In this document: piece after piece, positions 16,116-22,948 of the stretch | Position numbering within the stretch: the stretch's first letter is position 1 | Layout of the letters: each line of letters starts with the position of its first letter | Origin: JACCZR01 sp963830065 | GTDB lineage: Bacteria > Actinomycetota > Thermoleophilia > Solirubrobacterales > Thermoleophilaceae | DNA length: 64,000 nt | Assembly: GCA_963830065.1 (NCBI GenBank) | Contig: CAWHLA010000011.1 | Coordinates: 1 to 64,000 of the forward strand | Direction: 5' to 3' | Made by a program: the position numbers and the translations under genes | The notes under the pieces: model-generated | Databases searched by the model: none | What the model saw: only the letters and a program-made list of their open reading frames with translations | Told to the model about the DNA's origin: nothing

Positions 16116-16469
16116 TCATCGCCAGTCCGTCAGGTCGAGCGCGACGCTGTCATCGTCTACAAACCTGCGCGTCGGGCGATCCATGGGCGGCGGCTTGGGC
16201 TCGGGCGGCGGCTTCGGTGCCTCACGGCGTCGACGCTCGAGGATTCGGTCGGCCTCCGCGACAGCGCCCCGCAGGTGGTGCTGGATGGCCTCATCCTTCG
16301 TGAAGGCCGCGTCGTCCCACGGCGCGCCCAGTGGCGTCTGCTCGACCTGGCCGTGCTCATCGATCAAGACCAGCCGGAGACTCCCGGCGGACAGCATGGT
16401 CGGCTGGACCTTGATCCAGTACTTCCCCTTCCCCTCGCCCGTCCCCAGCGGGCGGATGTCGCTGCTCAT
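16116..16469 (-). CDS. Phage accessory protein downstream of terminase
   Basis: 117 residues. The start at 16469 (MSSDIRPLGTGEGKGKYWIK) is preferred because AAAGGAG lies 7 nt upstream; a longer frame back to 16508 would overlap the terminase gene. A beta-like N-terminus (SLRLVLIDEHGQV) is followed by a charged helix and a Pro-rich linker (APKPPPEPKPPP). The function is unknown. Position directly after TerL suggests a former morphogenesis or portal-associated gene. Confidence 0.45.
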   Translation of the reverse strand: MSSDIRPLGTGEGKGKYWIKVQPTMLSAGSLRLVLIDEHGQVEQTPLGAPWDDAAFTKDEAIQHHLRGAVAEADRILERRRREAPKPPPEPKPPPMDRPTRRFVDDDSVALDLTDWR

Positions 16470-16482
16470 CGGTTCGCTCCTT

Positions 16483-17933
16483 TCACGAGAAATAGACGCT
16501 CGATCCACGGGCCGCGACTTCGGGACGCGGCTCCGCGGCGGTGGCTTCGGTGGCGTGCAGGACGCGGAGAGCCATCGCCAGGGCGATCACGCCGTCGATC
16601 GGCAGGTTCTTTCCCTTCGGCTTGACGAAGCGCCAGACCGCCCCGACGAACTTGGCTGAGGCGCTGATGACGTGGCGGGTCAGCTCGTCGTCGTTGGGGT
16701 GGGCCAAGCTCCTGGTGGCGATGGCCTCGGCCAGCTTCTGAGAGGCGTCGGCCATCGGCCCCGGCTTTTGGCTGTGCGTCAGCACCGCCGCGTCCAGCTC
16801 GCGGTCAAGGCGCTGCGCCAACTGCTCGCCACCGGCCTCGGGGTCGAGGACGAACGTGCACCCCGGCCAGCGTTGCGCGAACGCCTCGGCGGCAGCAAAC
16901 ACATCTTCGGCGTCGAGGCTGGTGCCGTCCTGGGGCGGGGTGAGGATGGTCGGCGGGTGGACCTCGATCAGGTCGTCCTCGCCCCGGCGGATCGGGACGA
17001 AGGCGGTCGTGTCCCAGCGCCAGCCAAGGTCGACGCCCACCACCACGCCGTCGACCGCCTCGGGGATCTCGAGCCCGGGTCGAGCACACGCCGCCCACTC
17101 CTTGGCTGAGATGGCCGCGTCCTCGCCGGCCACCCACAGCCCGCAGGCAAACCGCGCCCAGGCCCAGGGGGTCATCGACGGGGAGTCGAAGCGGCGGCGC
17201 AGCGCCTCGGGCGTCTGCCAGCGACGCGGGGTTCGCGGTGGCGACCACGTCCATGTCGTCCATGTCGTCCGCTTCGTCCAAGGCCCATTCGTGGAGGACG
17301 AAAGCCGCCGTCACCGGAGCGGCAGTAGCGATAGGCCCCGTCGCGCTCGACGGTGGGGAGCTTGTACGCCGCCTTTCGCATCCTCCCCAGCGGCGAGTCC
17401 TCGTCGTCGCCCGCGGTGGAGATCCCGATGAGCCTGCCCTGGCGCGGCCCGAGCCCGTCGCGCAGCGTGCCGTACAGCTCCGCGCTGCGGTGGCGCGCGA
17501 CCTCGTCAACGATGGCGAGCGTGCAGATGGTGCCGTCCGCGGTGTCGGCGTCGGCGGCCATGACCCTGATTCGGCCGGCGTCGCTGCGGCTGCGTAGCTC
17601 GCGCAGCGTCAGCTTCACGCGCGCCTTGAACCACTCCGAGCGCCGCACGAACCCTCCGGCCTGGTTGAAGAGGATGCCCGCCTGCTCACGCGAGGCGGCG
17701 ACCACCACGCACTCGGCGTCGGGGGTGGTGACCAGGTGGAAGAGCGCGACGGCGGCGGCGCTGGTCGACTTCGAGTTCTTCTTAGGGACCAAAATCACGG
17801 TTTCGGTCGTGCCGGCGAAGTAGTCCCGGAGCATCTGCTTCTGGAAGTCCTCGATGAGGAGCGGGCTTCCGTCCTCGAGGCGCAGGTGGGTCGCGCAGAA
17901 GCGGGTAAAACGCTCCAGATCCTCACCCGCCAC
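16483..17933 (-). pseudogene. Phage terminase large subunit, two frameshifts
   Basis: ATPase part: ..LIEDFQKQMLRDYFAG, a Walker-A-like VPKKNSKSTSAAAVALF and the Walker B LAIVDEVARH, then GRLIGISTAGDDEDS. The reading then moves frame near 17320 (AAFVLHEWALDEADDMDDMD, NPASL) and again near 17215 to TPEALRRRFDSPSMTPWAWA. The nuclease part follows: VVVGVDLGWRWDTTAFV with the metal-binding Asp, VLDPEAGGEQLA, and the C-terminal DGVIALAMAL. TerL packages phage DNA at the portal. With the shifts the longest product holds only the ATPase domain, so packaging is presumably lost unless the indels are errors. Confidence 0.75.
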
Positions 17934-18309
17934 GGGCTGACCTCCTGGCCTTTAGCTCATCGAACTCGTCGGCGGGCTCCTGCTCGGGTGCGTCCTCGGC
18001 TCCCAGCTGCTCATGGCGGAGCTTCATCGCGGCCACGCTGCCCCTGCGAGCGGCCTCGGAGACGACGCGGGCCAGCTCGTCGGGGTCCATCGGCTGGGGC
18101 CGCTCGTCGGCCTCACGGCGCGCCTGCTCGATGCGCTGCGCGAACTCGGTGTAATCGCCTTCGTCCTCGCGTCGGCCGCGGGTGATCCAGCCCTTGACGG
18201 TCTTCTCGCGCAGGCCGATCGCCCGCGCGGCGTCCGTCAGAGAGACCCCGGAGGCGACACGCTCGATGAGCGCGCCGCGGGCCTGCGGGGTGAACTTGGT
18301 GGCGCTCAC
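17923..18309 (-). CDS. Terminase small-subunit-like helix-turn-helix protein
   Basis: 128 residues. VSLTDAARAIGLREKTVKGW is a helix-turn-helix of the DNA-recognition type used by small terminase subunits. A charged helix EFAQRIEQARREADER and an acidic tail follow. Its 3' end overlaps terL by 11 nt. The start lies 33 nt from the first ATG of SnoaL array 3, which is divergent. The TerS-TerL order is normal; the HNH gene that would usually precede it is on the other side of the array. Confidence 0.65.
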   Translation of the reverse strand: MSATKFTPQARGALIERVASGVSLTDAARAIGLREKTVKGWITRGRREDEGDYTEFAQRIEQARREADERPQPMDPDELARVVSEAARRGSVAAMKLRHEQLGAEDAPEQEPADEFDELKARRSARGG

Positions 18310-18326
18310 TGCCGATCTCCCGCTGG

Positions 18327-18332
18327 AATACT
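18327..18332 (+). promoter_or_regulatory. -10 box of SnoaL array 3 (leaderless)
   Basis: AATACT ends 9 nt before ATG 18342, in the context GGAATACTGCGGCGGCGATG. It lies in the 32-nt gap between two divergent starts, so any -35 would fall inside the terminase small-subunit gene. Confidence 0.45.
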
Positions 18333-18341
18333 GCGGCGGCG

Positions 18342-18896
18342 ATGTCGCAGGAGAACAGCGTGACCACCCGTCGCAACCGGCCCCTGCCCGACCGCGTGCT
18401 GGTTCGACTGCCGTGGCTCGCGCACCTCTTTATTGCATGGTTGGTGCGTCTTCGACCGGGCTCGGCGCTGCGGACACGGCTGACCGACTGGTCGTTCAGA
18501 CGCGGCTTTGCCGCGATCAACCGAAAAGACCCTGACGCGGTGGGGCCGCTGGCCTATGAGCCCGATGCCGAGGTCTGGGTCAGCGGGCTCGAATTGGTAG
18601 CGACGAAGGACTGCTACCGCGGCCATCAGGAGTACCGCGACTTGTTCGTGGAGTTGGAGGACGCCTGGAGCGACTGGTCGTGGGCCGTAGGGACAGTGCT
18701 CGTCGCGGGCAAGCGAACGGTGGTGGCCCAGCTCGATCTCACAGCACGCGGACGAGTCAGCGGGGCGGAGGTCACGGTGAGCGGTGCCGGAAGCGTGTAC
18801 CACCTCTCGCCGCGCGGAAGGATCAAACGTCAAGACTTCCTGATCGAAGGAAACGGCTGGCAAAAGGTCCTCGAAGCCGTGGGGCTGTCGGAGTAG
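18342..18896 (+). CDS. Long SnoaL-like protein with hydrophobic N-terminal insert, array 3 member 1
   Basis: 184 residues, ~50 longer than its neighbours. After MSQEN the usual helix is replaced by an Arg-rich segment and a hydrophobic stretch (RLPWLAHLFIAWLVRLRPG). The domain then resumes at SFRRGFAAINRKDPDAV, EPDAEVWVSGLELV, YRGHQEYRDLFVELEDAW, TVVAQLDLTARGRVSGAEV and KVLEAVGLSE. The insert could be an amphipathic membrane anchor. It shares the array's start and end codons, so the extra part lies inside the cassette. Confidence 0.75.
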   Translation: MSQENSVTTRRNRPLPDRVLVRLPWLAHLFIAWLVRLRPGSALRTRLTDWSFRRGFAAINRKDPDAVGPLAYEPDAEVWVSGLELVATKDCYRGHQEYRDLFVELEDAWSDWSWAVGTVLVAGKRTVVAQLDLTARGRVSGAEVTVSGAGSVYHLSPRGRIKRQDFLIEGNGWQKVLEAVGLSE

Positions 18897-18919
18897 GCGA
18901 TGTCGCACGAGAACGTGGA
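18870..18919 (+). repeat. SnoaL junction repeat, array 3, first joint
   Basis: The consensus with one mismatch (CAC for CAG, so MSHEN in the next gene). Confidence 0.75.
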
Positions 18920-19301
18920 GCTGGCCCTTGCCGTTATGGAGGCGCTTGGCCAACGGGACGCCGAGACGTTGATAGCCCTCGCGGACCCCGAAGTCGAGTG
19001 GCACTCGTTCTTCGCCGTGGGCCAGGAGGGAGGGGTATACCTCGGCCACCGCGGCACGCGGCAGTACATGAGCGACCTCCGCGATGCGTGGGAGGCCGTG
19101 CGTGCCGAGGTAGATGAAGGGCTTGGGGTAGGAGAGGTCGCCGTGCTCGTGGGTCGCATCCACTACCGGGGTCAGGGCAGCGGGATCGAGACCGAAACGG
19201 CGGCGGGCTGGATGCTCAAGTTTCGTAGGGAAAAGGTGGTCCTCTTCCGGGCGTTCCGAGACCCCGACCATGCCCTCGAAGCCGTGGGGCTGTCGGAGTA
19301 G
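18900..19301 (+). CDS. SnoaL-like / NTF2-fold protein, array 3 member 2
   Basis: 133 residues, MSHENVELALAVMEALGQRD to HALEAVGLSE. It has LADPEVEWHSFFAVGQEG, YLGHRGTRQYMSDLRDAWEA, EVDEGLGVGEVAVLVGRIHY and GWMLKFRREKVVLFRAF. The E-x-E-W-H and D-x-D-x-x-x pattern with a polar pocket is typical of the family; no defined catalytic pair. Coupled to both neighbours by 3-nt spacers. Confidence 0.8.
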   Translation: MSHENVELALAVMEALGQRDAETLIALADPEVEWHSFFAVGQEGGVYLGHRGTRQYMSDLRDAWEAVRAEVDEGLGVGEVAVLVGRIHYRGQGSGIETETAAGWMLKFRREKVVLFRAFRDPDHALEAVGLSE

Positions 19302-19324
19302 GCGATGTCGCAGGAGAACGTGGA
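19275..19324 (+). repeat. SnoaL junction repeat, array 3, second joint
   Basis: Identical to the consensus through codon 6 of the next gene; ends GTGGAA. Confidence 0.75.
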
Positions 19325-19703
19325 ACTCGCGCGCTGGGCCTTCACCTCGGGAGACCCGACCCGCTTCTTCAGCCTGCTCGACGAGGAGATCGAGTTCGAC
19401 GCGCGGGGCCAAGCGAAACTGCCCGGAGGTCTGTCCGCCGGCCGCGGGCGAGAGGTCGTCGAACGTTATTGCCGGGAGTACTGGGGGACCTGGGCTGAGT
19501 ACGCGGCCACCCCGCAGGAGTTCATAGACGCGGGTGACGACGTGGTCGTCGATGTCCACGAACGCGGCAAGGGCAAGGGCAGCGGAGTGCCGTTCGAGAC
19601 AACCCACACCCAGGTGTGGACGCTGCGCGATGGGAGGCTCGTGCGCTGGCTGCTGTTCGCGGACAAAGCGGACGCTCTCGAAGCCGCGGGGCTGTCGGAG
19701 TAG
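19305..19703 (+). CDS. SnoaL-like / NTF2-fold protein, array 3 member 3
   Basis: 132 residues, MSQENVELARWAFTSGDPTR to DALEAAGLSE. It has FFSLLDEEIEFDARGQ, GRGREVVERYCREYWGTWAE, EFIDAGDDVVVDVHERGKGK and THTQVWTLRDGRLVRWLLF. It is one of two members with Ala instead of Val in the penultimate motif (LEAAGLSE), matching a single T-to-C change in its junction. Confidence 0.8.
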   Translation: MSQENVELARWAFTSGDPTRFFSLLDEEIEFDARGQAKLPGGLSAGRGREVVERYCREYWGTWAEYAATPQEFIDAGDDVVVDVHERGKGKGSGVPFETTHTQVWTLRDGRLVRWLLFADKADALEAAGLSE

Positions 19704-19726
19704 GCGATGTCGCAGGAGAACGTGGA
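19677..19726 (+). repeat. SnoaL junction repeat, array 3, third joint
   Basis: The consensus with one mismatch in the upstream half (GCCGCGGGG). Confidence 0.75.
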
Positions 19727-20105
19727 GGTCGTGCGCCAGCACATCGAGGCTTATGCGGCTGGCGACGCCGAGGGCGCGCTGAGGTCCGTCCATCCCGAGA
19801 TCGAGATGGACTTGAGCAGGGTGGCGATCGAGCCGGAGACCTTTCACGGACATGCAGGGCTGGCCCAGGGCGTGAGGGGCTTCCGAGGCGCGTTCCTCGA
19901 ATACCGCTTCGAGATTCGGCGGCTCGTGGAGGCCGATGACCGAGTCGTGGGGCTGATCCGCGACCGGGGACGCGGGAAGGCGAGTGGTGTCCCGAGCGAG
20001 CGTCTCTTCGCCCTGGTCTACACGCTGAGTTCGGGGAAGATCGTGCGCATAACCGGATACAACGACGACGCCGAAGCCCTCGAAGCCGTGGGGTTGTCGG
20101 AGTAG
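19707..20105 (+). CDS. SnoaL-like / NTF2-fold protein, array 3 last member
   Basis: 132 residues, MSQENVEVVRQHIEAYAAGD to EALEAVGLSE. It has SVHPEIEMDLSRVAIEPETF, GHAGLAQGVRGFRGAFLEY, EADDRVVGLIRDRGRGKASG and ALVYTLSSGKIVRITGY. The end codons are those of an internal member although nothing is coupled downstream; the next unit has its own promoter 120 nt later. Confidence 0.8.
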   Translation: MSQENVEVVRQHIEAYAAGDAEGALRSVHPEIEMDLSRVAIEPETFHGHAGLAQGVRGFRGAFLEYRFEIRRLVEADDRVVGLIRDRGRGKASGVPSERLFALVYTLSSGKIVRITGYNDDAEALEAVGLSE

Positions 20106-20201
20106 CGCAGCCGGCCTCATTCGGACCCGCCCCCCTGCGTGAGGAAACGGCGCGCGCCATGAGCCACCCCGGCGACCCCGTCAGATGAAGCGGCCTCCGG
20201 G

Positions 20202-20230
20202 TTGCCCCCCTGCCCGGGCCACCGGATACT
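20202..20230 (+). promoter_or_regulatory. Promoter of the single SnoaL gene at 20240 (leaderless)
   Basis: TTGCCC at 20202-20207, a 17-nt spacer, and GATACT at 20225-20230, which ends 9 nt before ATG 20240. This is the only one of the four SnoaL promoters with a plausible -35 at optimal spacing. Confidence 0.55.
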
Positions 20231-20239
20231 GGGCGGGCG

Positions 20240-20638
20240 ATGTCGCAGGAGAACGTGGAGGTCGTGCGCCGGTGGGTCGATGCCTGGAACCGCCGCGACC
20301 GGCAGGCTTGGTTGACCCTGCACCACCCGGACGTGGAAGTGGACTGGTCGCGCTCCCGGGGGCCGCTGAAGGGCCTCTACCACGGCCGCGGTGCGCTCAA
20401 ATCGTTCTGGAATGACTGGTTGTCCGTCTTCGAGGCGGCTCAACTTGAGGCGCATGACTTCATCGACGGCGGCTCCGAGGTGGTAGTCCCCAACACCGCC
20501 TATCTTCGAGGGCGTCAAGGCATCGAAACGGTTGCGAGAAGCAACTTCGTATACACCGTGGAGCAGGGTCAGATCACCCGCTTTCGGATGTTCCAGGAGC
20601 GTGCCGAGGCCCTCGAAGCCGCGGGGCTATCGGAGTAG
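20240..20638 (+). CDS. SnoaL-like / NTF2-fold protein, solitary unit
   Basis: 132 residues, MSQENVEVVRRWVDAWNRRD to EALEAAGLSE. It has LHHPDVEVDWSRSRGPLKG, YHGRGALKSFWNDWLSVFEA, HDFIDGGSEVVVPNTAYLRG and NFVYTVEQGQITRFRMF. It is probably a one-gene array. Its stop (20638) is 5 nt from the tail of the convergent HNH gene (20644). Confidence 0.8.
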   Translation: MSQENVEVVRRWVDAWNRRDRQAWLTLHHPDVEVDWSRSRGPLKGLYHGRGALKSFWNDWLSVFEAAQLEAHDFIDGGSEVVVPNTAYLRGRQGIETVARSNFVYTVEQGQITRFRMFQERAEALEAAGLSE

Positions 20639-20643
20639 GGACT

Positions 20644-20976
20644 TCACGACCTGGCCCGCCTGGCCTCCGCCGCCGTCTTCTCCGCGTGGCAGGAGGCCGA
20701 GTGAATCGGGGCGAGGTTGCTCTCGTCGTCCGCTTCCCCCTCGGCCAGCGGCACGACGTGATCAACCTGGTCGGCCGGCGGCCTTGACCGCCCGCACCAG
20801 TGGCAGGCGTGCATGTACCGAGCCAGCACCCGCTTGGCGCGTCGCTGCTCTTCCCACCCCGAGACACTGAGCCGGTGCCTGCGGCGTGAGGTCGCCCAGG
20901 GCTTGGGCTGGTGCTCGGGGCAATAGCTGCCCTTCGAGGGGATGCCACACGCCGCACAGGCCCTCAGCACGCTCAC
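20644..20976 (-). CDS. Phage HNH endonuclease
   Basis: 110 residues. Two Cys pairs (CAACG..YCPEH and CHWCGR) flank a basic helix. The nuclease box is DQVDHVVPLAEG with SNLAPIHSASCHAEKT, supplying the H-N-H residues. In many phages this gene sits next to terS-terL and assists packaging cleavage; here the SnoaL array lies between it and terS. It overlaps the upstream gene by 4 nt (ATGA). Confidence 0.75.
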   Translation of the reverse strand: MSVLRACAACGIPSKGSYCPEHQPKPWATSRRRHRLSVSGWEEQRRAKRVLARYMHACHWCGRSRPPADQVDHVVPLAEGEADDESNLAPIHSASCHAEKTAAEARRARS

Positions 20977-21203
20977 GCCGCACCATCTCCGTGAATCGAG
21001 CGGATCATCTCGACGTGCCCGCGCTTCGGCTCGAACAGGCGACGCAGGAACTCAGAGCCATCCTCGTCCTCGGTCGGAGTAGGAGCGGGCGGGCCCTCCT
21101 GCTGCGTGGCCTCCACCACCTCCTCGTCGGTGGGCTCGGCCTCACTCGGCTCCGCCCCGAACAGTCGCGCGAAATCCTCAGCAGTTCCCTCTCGCTCGCT
21201 CAT
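20973..21203 (-). CDS. Small acidic phage protein
   Basis: 76 residues, MSEREGTAEDFARLFGAEPS followed by an acidic Pro/Glu stretch and FLRRLFEPKRGHVEMIRSIH. It has no known domain. It overlaps HNH (4 nt) and the upstream coiled-coil gene (4 nt), so the three are one translationally coupled unit. Confidence 0.5.
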   Translation of the reverse strand: MSEREGTAEDFARLFGAEPSEAEPTDEEVVEATQQEGPPAPTPTEDEDGSEFLRRLFEPKRGHVEMIRSIHGDGAA

Positions 21204-21904
21204 GCCGGCCGCTCGATCTTCTCCGGCTGCTCGCCCAGCTCAGTTCTGCCCGCGTGAGCCAGGCGCACCCAGCCACCGGCAGCGGTACGCACGACCTGCG
21301 GCTCCTCGTCCTCGAACGGCGTGAGGTTGGGAATGCGCGCCGGCTCCAGGTCATCGAGGCTGTCGAGCACGCGCTCCAGCTCCTGCAACCGCGGGTCGAT
21401 CTGAACCGACCGGCCATCGATTGACGACCCGGGGACGGCGGTCGTGATAGCCAACAGTGCGGGCTCGTGGGACCGGATGCGGCCGATGACCTCCCCCACC
21501 CCGGCGAGGTAGCCCCGAAGCTGCTGGACCTCCTCAAGGCCGCGCTCGTACTCCGCCCGGGCCAGCTCCACGCATCCCTCGCTCGTGAGATCCGCTACGT
21601 CCTTCTCGAGGTCGCGGATGCGCTGGTCGGCGCCCTCGAGGATGGCCGGCCACCGACTGGTCGATGCCTCCTCGATGATGCGCTTCGCCTTCGCCGCTTC
21701 GGTCTTGGCCTTCGGCTGACCGTTCTCGAACTGGTCGGGGGCCGAGCGGGCGAGGTGGTCGAGGGCGGCTTCAGCGCCCTCCACCTTGCGCTGATCGGCG
21801 CGGGCCTCCTCGCCCAGTCGGGCTCGCTCCTTGCGCGCGGCGTCAAGCTGCTCGCGCTTGGCGGCGATGGCGGCGGCGGGGTCAGTCTTGGTTGCGGTGC
21901 TCAT
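21200..21904 (-). CDS. Phage coiled-coil protein
   Basis: 234 residues. Residues ~10-60 (AAIAAKREQLDAARKERARL..) and ~95-130 (DQRIRDLEKDVADL..RAEYERGLEEVQQL) are heptad-rich coiled coil; the C-terminal third is acidic and probably globular. It is similar in style to scaffold or accessory genes near phage ends. It has no membrane span and no enzyme motif. First gene of the coupled trio reading toward HNH. Confidence 0.45.
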   Translation of the reverse strand: MSTATKTDPAAAIAAKREQLDAARKERARLGEEARADQRKVEGAEAALDHLARSAPDQFENGQPKAKTEAAKAKRIIEEASTSRWPAILEGADQRIRDLEKDVADLTSEGCVELARAEYERGLEEVQQLRGYLAGVGEVIGRIRSHEPALLAITTAVPGSSIDGRSVQIDPRLQELERVLDSLDDLEPARIPNLTPFEDEEPQVVRTAAGGWVRLAHAGRTELGEQPEKIERPA

Positions 21905-22082
21905 CTATCTGTGCTCCTCGTTGTGGTTGGAAGTGGGGACGGCGAACGCCTCCACGGGCGCCTGGCCCGCGGAGGCCGTCCACCCGGCGCCCTTGCCGTC
22001 GCTGGGCGTTCCGGGCCGGAGGAGAAAGGAGGAAACGCCTCCGGCTCTCCGGGCCGGGTCGACTTGTGTGCCGGCCTGAAGC

Positions 22083-22388
22083 TCAAGCTGCAGCTTTGGG
22101 ACGCGATTCGGTTAGGCGCTCGATGTCGTCCCGGCGTATGCGAACGGCGCGGCCGGTTCCGCCGATCTGCACGACAGGCAGGAAGCCCTGGGCGATGTAG
22201 CGCCGGATCGTGGGGCCGCTTCGCCCGAGGGCCAGTGCTGCCTCGGGGATGGTTAGGAGTTCGTGGTCAGGCACTTCAAGCCACCCTTCTTCGGGGATCG
22301 CTGTTGGCGGTCGCCCCTTGGCTGGAGGGGGGTGGCTAAGACCTGAATGTCGGTTTGCATCTCCGATGCTACTGGGTGAGCGCGACAC
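22083..22388 (-). CDS. Excisionase-like helix-turn-helix protein
   Basis: 101 residues. The C-terminal ~65 (LLTIPEAALALGRSGPTIRR, YIAQGFLPVVQIGGTGRAVR, IRRDDIERL) are a MerR/excisionase-type winged helix as used for recombination directionality. The first ~38 residues are unstructured, so an internal start is possible. It lies 140 nt from the rrf2-end attachment core, as expected of a xis gene. Confidence 0.65.
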   Translation of the reverse strand: MSRSPSSIGDANRHSGLSHPPPAKGRPPTAIPEEGWLEVPDHELLTIPEAALALGRSGPTIRRYIAQGFLPVVQIGGTGRAVRIRRDDIERLTESRPKAAA

Positions 22389-22527
22389 TCCAGATGCGCT
22401 CAGGGAGCACCGGCCTGCGGTGTAGTTGCGGTGTAGTTGAGGTCCCCTATCCCAGCGGTTCTGAGCGGTTCCCCAGCGGTCGAAACCGCTCTAGCAAGCG
22501 GAACCGGGCTCTACGGTGGGGTGCCTT

Positions 22528-22926
22528 TCAGATGTAGTACATCGGCGCCGAGGCCTGCGCCTCGCGCTCGGCGACCTCGATGATCGTTGCCGAGCCCAGC
22601 GCCGTGCGCAGGGCCTCCACTCCGTCGGCCCACGGGTGGCCGGCGGCGCGGGCCTCGGGGCCCAGCTCCCCGTCGAGCAGCTCGACCACCTCCAGCACCG
22701 TCACCTCCCCGGGCGGGCGGGCGAACAGGTAGCCGCCCTTCACCCCGCGCTGGCTCTGCAGGATCCCGGCGCGGCGCAGGGAGGCGAACAAGCCCTCCAG
22801 GAACTGCACCGGGATGTCGCGTGCCTTGGCGATCTCGGCGATCGGCACCGGCGTGGCACCGCCTCGCCGGGCCAGCTCGGCCAGCGCTCTCACTGCGTAC
22901 GGCGACTTCGAGGTGATCTGGAGCAC
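22528..22926 (-). CDS. Rrf2-family transcriptional regulator (integration target)
   Basis: 132 residues from GTG 22926. SKSPYAVRALAELARRGGAT, then PIAEIAKARDIPVQFLEGLF, SLRRAGILQSQRGVKGGYLF and EVTVLEVVELLDG form the winged helix and dimer helix. The Cys cluster used by IscR/NsrR to hold Fe-S is absent, so it probably senses something else or is a simple repressor. The last codons (M-Y-Y-I-stop) contain the AGATGTAGTAC core, so the mobile elements integrated at this 3' end while leaving the reading frame intact. Confidence 0.8.
   Translation of the reverse strand: MLQITSKSPYAVRALAELARRGGATPVPIAEIAKARDIPVQFLEGLFASLRRAGILQSQRGVKGGYLFARPPGEVTVLEVVELLDGELGPEARAAGHPWADGVEALRTALGSATIIEVAEREAQASAPMYYI
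22530..22540. other. Attachment core, copy C (rrf2 3' end)
   Basis: AGATGTAGTAC, the reverse complement of the codons for ..Y-Y-I-stop. It matches the cores at 5775 and 12712. The only nearby arm is CCGCTCTA at 22486, the reverse complement of most of a TAGAGCGGA arm. Confidence 0.5.
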
Positions 22927-22936
22927 GCGCGGTCCC

Positions 22937-22942
22937 TAGGGT
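22937..22942 (+). promoter_or_regulatory. -10 box of the VanZ-like gene (leaderless)
   Basis: TAGGGT ends 6 nt before GTG 22949. The same CCCTAGGG palindrome gives a TACCCT on the other strand, 11 nt before the rrf2 start, so the two divergent promoters overlap. Confidence 0.45.
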
Positions 22943-22948
22943 AAGCCT

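Larger units (their letters stand above)
12711..22540. mobile_element. Outer integrated phage-like element (decayed), att copy B to rrf2 3' end
   Basis: It begins at the copy B core beside an integrase and ends at the AGATGTAGTAC in the last codons of rrf2, next to an excisionase-like gene. Between them are an HNH, terminase small and large subunits, accessory genes and the largest SnoaL array. It is about 9.8 kb. No capsid, portal or tail genes are recognisable, so it is either a remnant or a satellite-type element. Confidence 0.5.

Noticed and set aside
6344..19726. Junction repeats as a CRISPR array
   Set aside because: The repeat spacing is ~400 bp, the spacers are coding genes and no cas gene is present.
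18306..20120. A 604-codon open frame on the minus strand across array 3
   Set aside because: It is antisense to four well-formed SnoaL genes. Its repeated 'HVLLRHRLLRQPHGFE' segments are the reverse translation of the junction repeats.
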